From assembly GCA_036394315.1 (NCBI GenBank), contig DASWFI010000118.1, forward strand, positions 1-6,472: 6,472 bases of DNA, in the 5' to 3' direction. Below are positions 5,921 to 6,472 of this stretch, one piece after another (positions within the stretch are counted from its first letter, which is position 1; each line of letters starts with the position of its first letter). Position numbers and translations under genes: made by a program. A model generated the notes under the pieces. That model made no database searches. It saw only the letters and a program-made list of their open reading frames with translations, and was not told where the DNA came from. This DNA comes from DASWFI01 sp036394315. Its GTDB lineage: Bacteria > Patescibacteriota > Doudnabacteria > UBA920 > O2-02-FULL-48-8.

Positions 5921-6397
5921 TTAATTATATTTCACCCGACTAATCCCCGCCCAGGCAATGGCTACGGCATCAGCCGCGTCATCGGGTTTGGGGATTTTTT
6001 TTAGTTTCAATACAGTCTGCATCATGCGATGCACCTGGGATTTGTCCGCTTTACCATATCCCGTGGCTGCGATTTTTACCTGCAATGGAGTAACTTCGAT
6101 AATTTTAAGTTTATGACCCGCAATAGTAACGAGGATTACTCCCCTGGCTTGCCCCACACTCATGGCCGTTTTGGCATTAGCCGCAAAAAATAATGACTCT
6201 ACGCAGACCGCGTCCGGTTTTAATTTTGTTATCAGTCCGTCCAAATCAACTTTAATTTCCAAAAGCCGTTTGTATTCAACTTCACCAATACGCGTGGTAA
6301 TGCAGCCGACTTCCTTCAGAGTAATATTGTTGTCGTTCTGTTCCAACAGCGCATAACCAGTGCGCCCCAGGCCGGGATCAATGCCTAAAATTTTCAT
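5921..6397 (-). CDS. ruvC: Crossover junction endodeoxyribonuclease RuvC
   Basis: The 158-residue product is a normal-length RuvC, the resolvase that cuts Holliday junctions brought by RuvAB during recombination and repair. The RNase H-like fold starts with MKILGIDPGLGRTGYA (Asp7 catalytic). VESLFFAANAKTAMSVGQARG (from 66) gives Glu67 and the family signature, TGYGKADKSQV (112-122) the conserved lysine-rich segment, and PDDAADAVAIA (138-148) the last pair, Asp140 and Asp143. All four catalytic acids are present, so the gene should be functional even though its final 24 codons are duplicated elsewhere. The start ATG overlaps the stop of the upstream YebC-like gene (ATGA), implying co-translation. 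The PP2C gene follows 9 nt after the stop. Confidence 0.97.
   Translation of the reverse strand: MKILGIDPGLGRTGYALLEQNDNNITLKEVGCITTRIGEVEYKRLLEIKVDLDGLITKLKPDAVCVESLFFAANAKTAMSVGQARGVILVTIAGHKLKIIEVTPLQVKIAATGYGKADKSQVHRMMQTVLKLKKIPKPDDAADAVAIAWAGISRVKYN
5924..5996 (-). repeat. Direct repeat copy B (3' end of intact ruvC)
   Basis: This copy forms the last 24 codons of the intact ruvC, excluding its stop codon, and pairs with 4893-4965. The two copies bracket the PP2C gene. Three of the four differences are synonymous or part of a Val-to-Ile codon change, and none disrupts the reading frame. Confidence 0.95.
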
Positions 6398-6472
6398 AAG
6401 TTTACATTGCTATGGACATTGACCACATCCTCATCCGCTTCTAGCGCATCTATCAAAGCCTGAACTTTTTCC
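6394..6472 (-). CDS. yebC: YebC/TACO1 family protein, C-terminal end only
   Basis: Only the last 25 codons and the TGA stop are in the window. They read EKVQALIDALEADEDVV (first 17), then NVHSNVNL, which matches the typical end of YebC/PmpR/TACO1 proteins (..l.LidaLEd.dDVqnVy.N..). Family members act as transcriptional regulators or, as shown more recently for some, as translation factors for difficult sequences. Adjacency to ruvC is a widely conserved bacterial arrangement and supports the call. The stop overlaps the ruvC start by ATGA. Confidence 0.85.
   Translation of the reverse strand, partial: EKVQALIDALEADEDVVNVHSNVNL

Larger units (their letters stand above)
4893..5923 (-). mobile_element. 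Candidate 1031-bp single-gene insertion unit (repeat + PP2C gene)
   Basis: One repeat length plus the DNA between the repeats makes a 1031-bp unit holding only the PP2C gene, with 9 nt between the ruvC stop and the PP2C ATG. Because the flanking repeats are the 3' end of ruvC, and ruvC remains complete, the layout mimics integration of a circle into a gene terminus that is restored by element-borne sequence. No recombinase, transposase, inverted terminal repeats or attC-like folding is visible, so calling it mobile is an inference. One-sided homologous recombination with a related ruvC-PP2C locus would leave the same picture. Confidence 0.4.

Noticed and set aside
4893..5996. Integron cassette or attC interpretation of the PP2C unit
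   Set aside because: The repeats are ruvC coding sequence with no attC-like paired boxes, and no integron integrase is in the window.
4893..5996. Classical transposon insertion
   Set aside because: No inverted terminal repeats or transposase are seen, and a 73-bp coding duplication is far longer than usual target-site duplications.

Overview
The window looks like chromosomal sequence from a bacterium with short intergenic gaps, overlapping genes and almost no recognisable Shine-Dalgarno sequences. A yebC-ruvC pair with an ATGA overlap, a compact TyrRS with an S4 domain, and a class A penicillin-binding protein with an Ig-like tail would all fit a member of the Patescibacteria/CPR. That placement is an inference from style and protein flavour, not a demonstrated match.

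Layout, left to right. (1) 1-998, minus: the N-terminal 332 codons of a polytopic O-antigen ligase/polymerase-like membrane protein, running off the left edge. (2) 995-3577, minus: a complete bifunctional class A penicillin-binding protein (glycosyltransferase plus transpeptidase plus C-terminal Ig-like domain). Its stop overlaps the start of the membrane protein by ATGA, so these two envelope genes form one transcription unit. (3) 3578-3707: a divergent intergenic region with AT-rich promoter-like hexamers and a cluster of short ACTAATA/ACGAATA repeats spaced about one helical turn apart. (4) 3708-4877, plus: tyrS. (5) 4872-4892: a palindrome containing the tyrS stop codon on one strand and the stop codon of a displaced ruvC tail on the other. 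(6) 4887-5996: a PP2C-type protein phosphatase gene (minus) bracketed by two 73-bp direct copies of the ruvC 3' end. (7) 5921-6397, minus: complete ruvC. (8) 6394-6472, minus: the last 25 codons of a YebC/TACO1 family protein, overlapping ruvC by ATGA.

The most interesting signal is the arrangement around the PP2C gene. The 3' end of ruvC (about 24 codons, including the last two catalytic aspartates) occurs twice in the same orientation. One copy finishes the intact ruvC; the other lies 1031 bp away, just after the PP2C stop codon and next to the tyrS stop codon. The differences between the copies are synonymous or conservative (V/I), and the displaced copy keeps its own stop codon. The simplest reading is that ruvC and tyrS were once convergent neighbours, and that a unit carrying the PP2C gene plus a replacement ruvC 3' end was inserted into the ruvC terminus, restoring ruvC and leaving the old tail behind. 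This resembles a single-gene cassette or islet, but no integrase or transposase is visible, so the mechanism is open. A one-sided homologous exchange with a relative, or an assembly artefact, must also be considered.

Functionally, the left half serves peptidoglycan synthesis and probably surface glycan assembly, tyrS serves translation, and the right half combines the conserved yebC-ruvC module (regulation and Holliday junction resolution) with an apparently acquired orphan phosphatase that would be co-transcribed with it.
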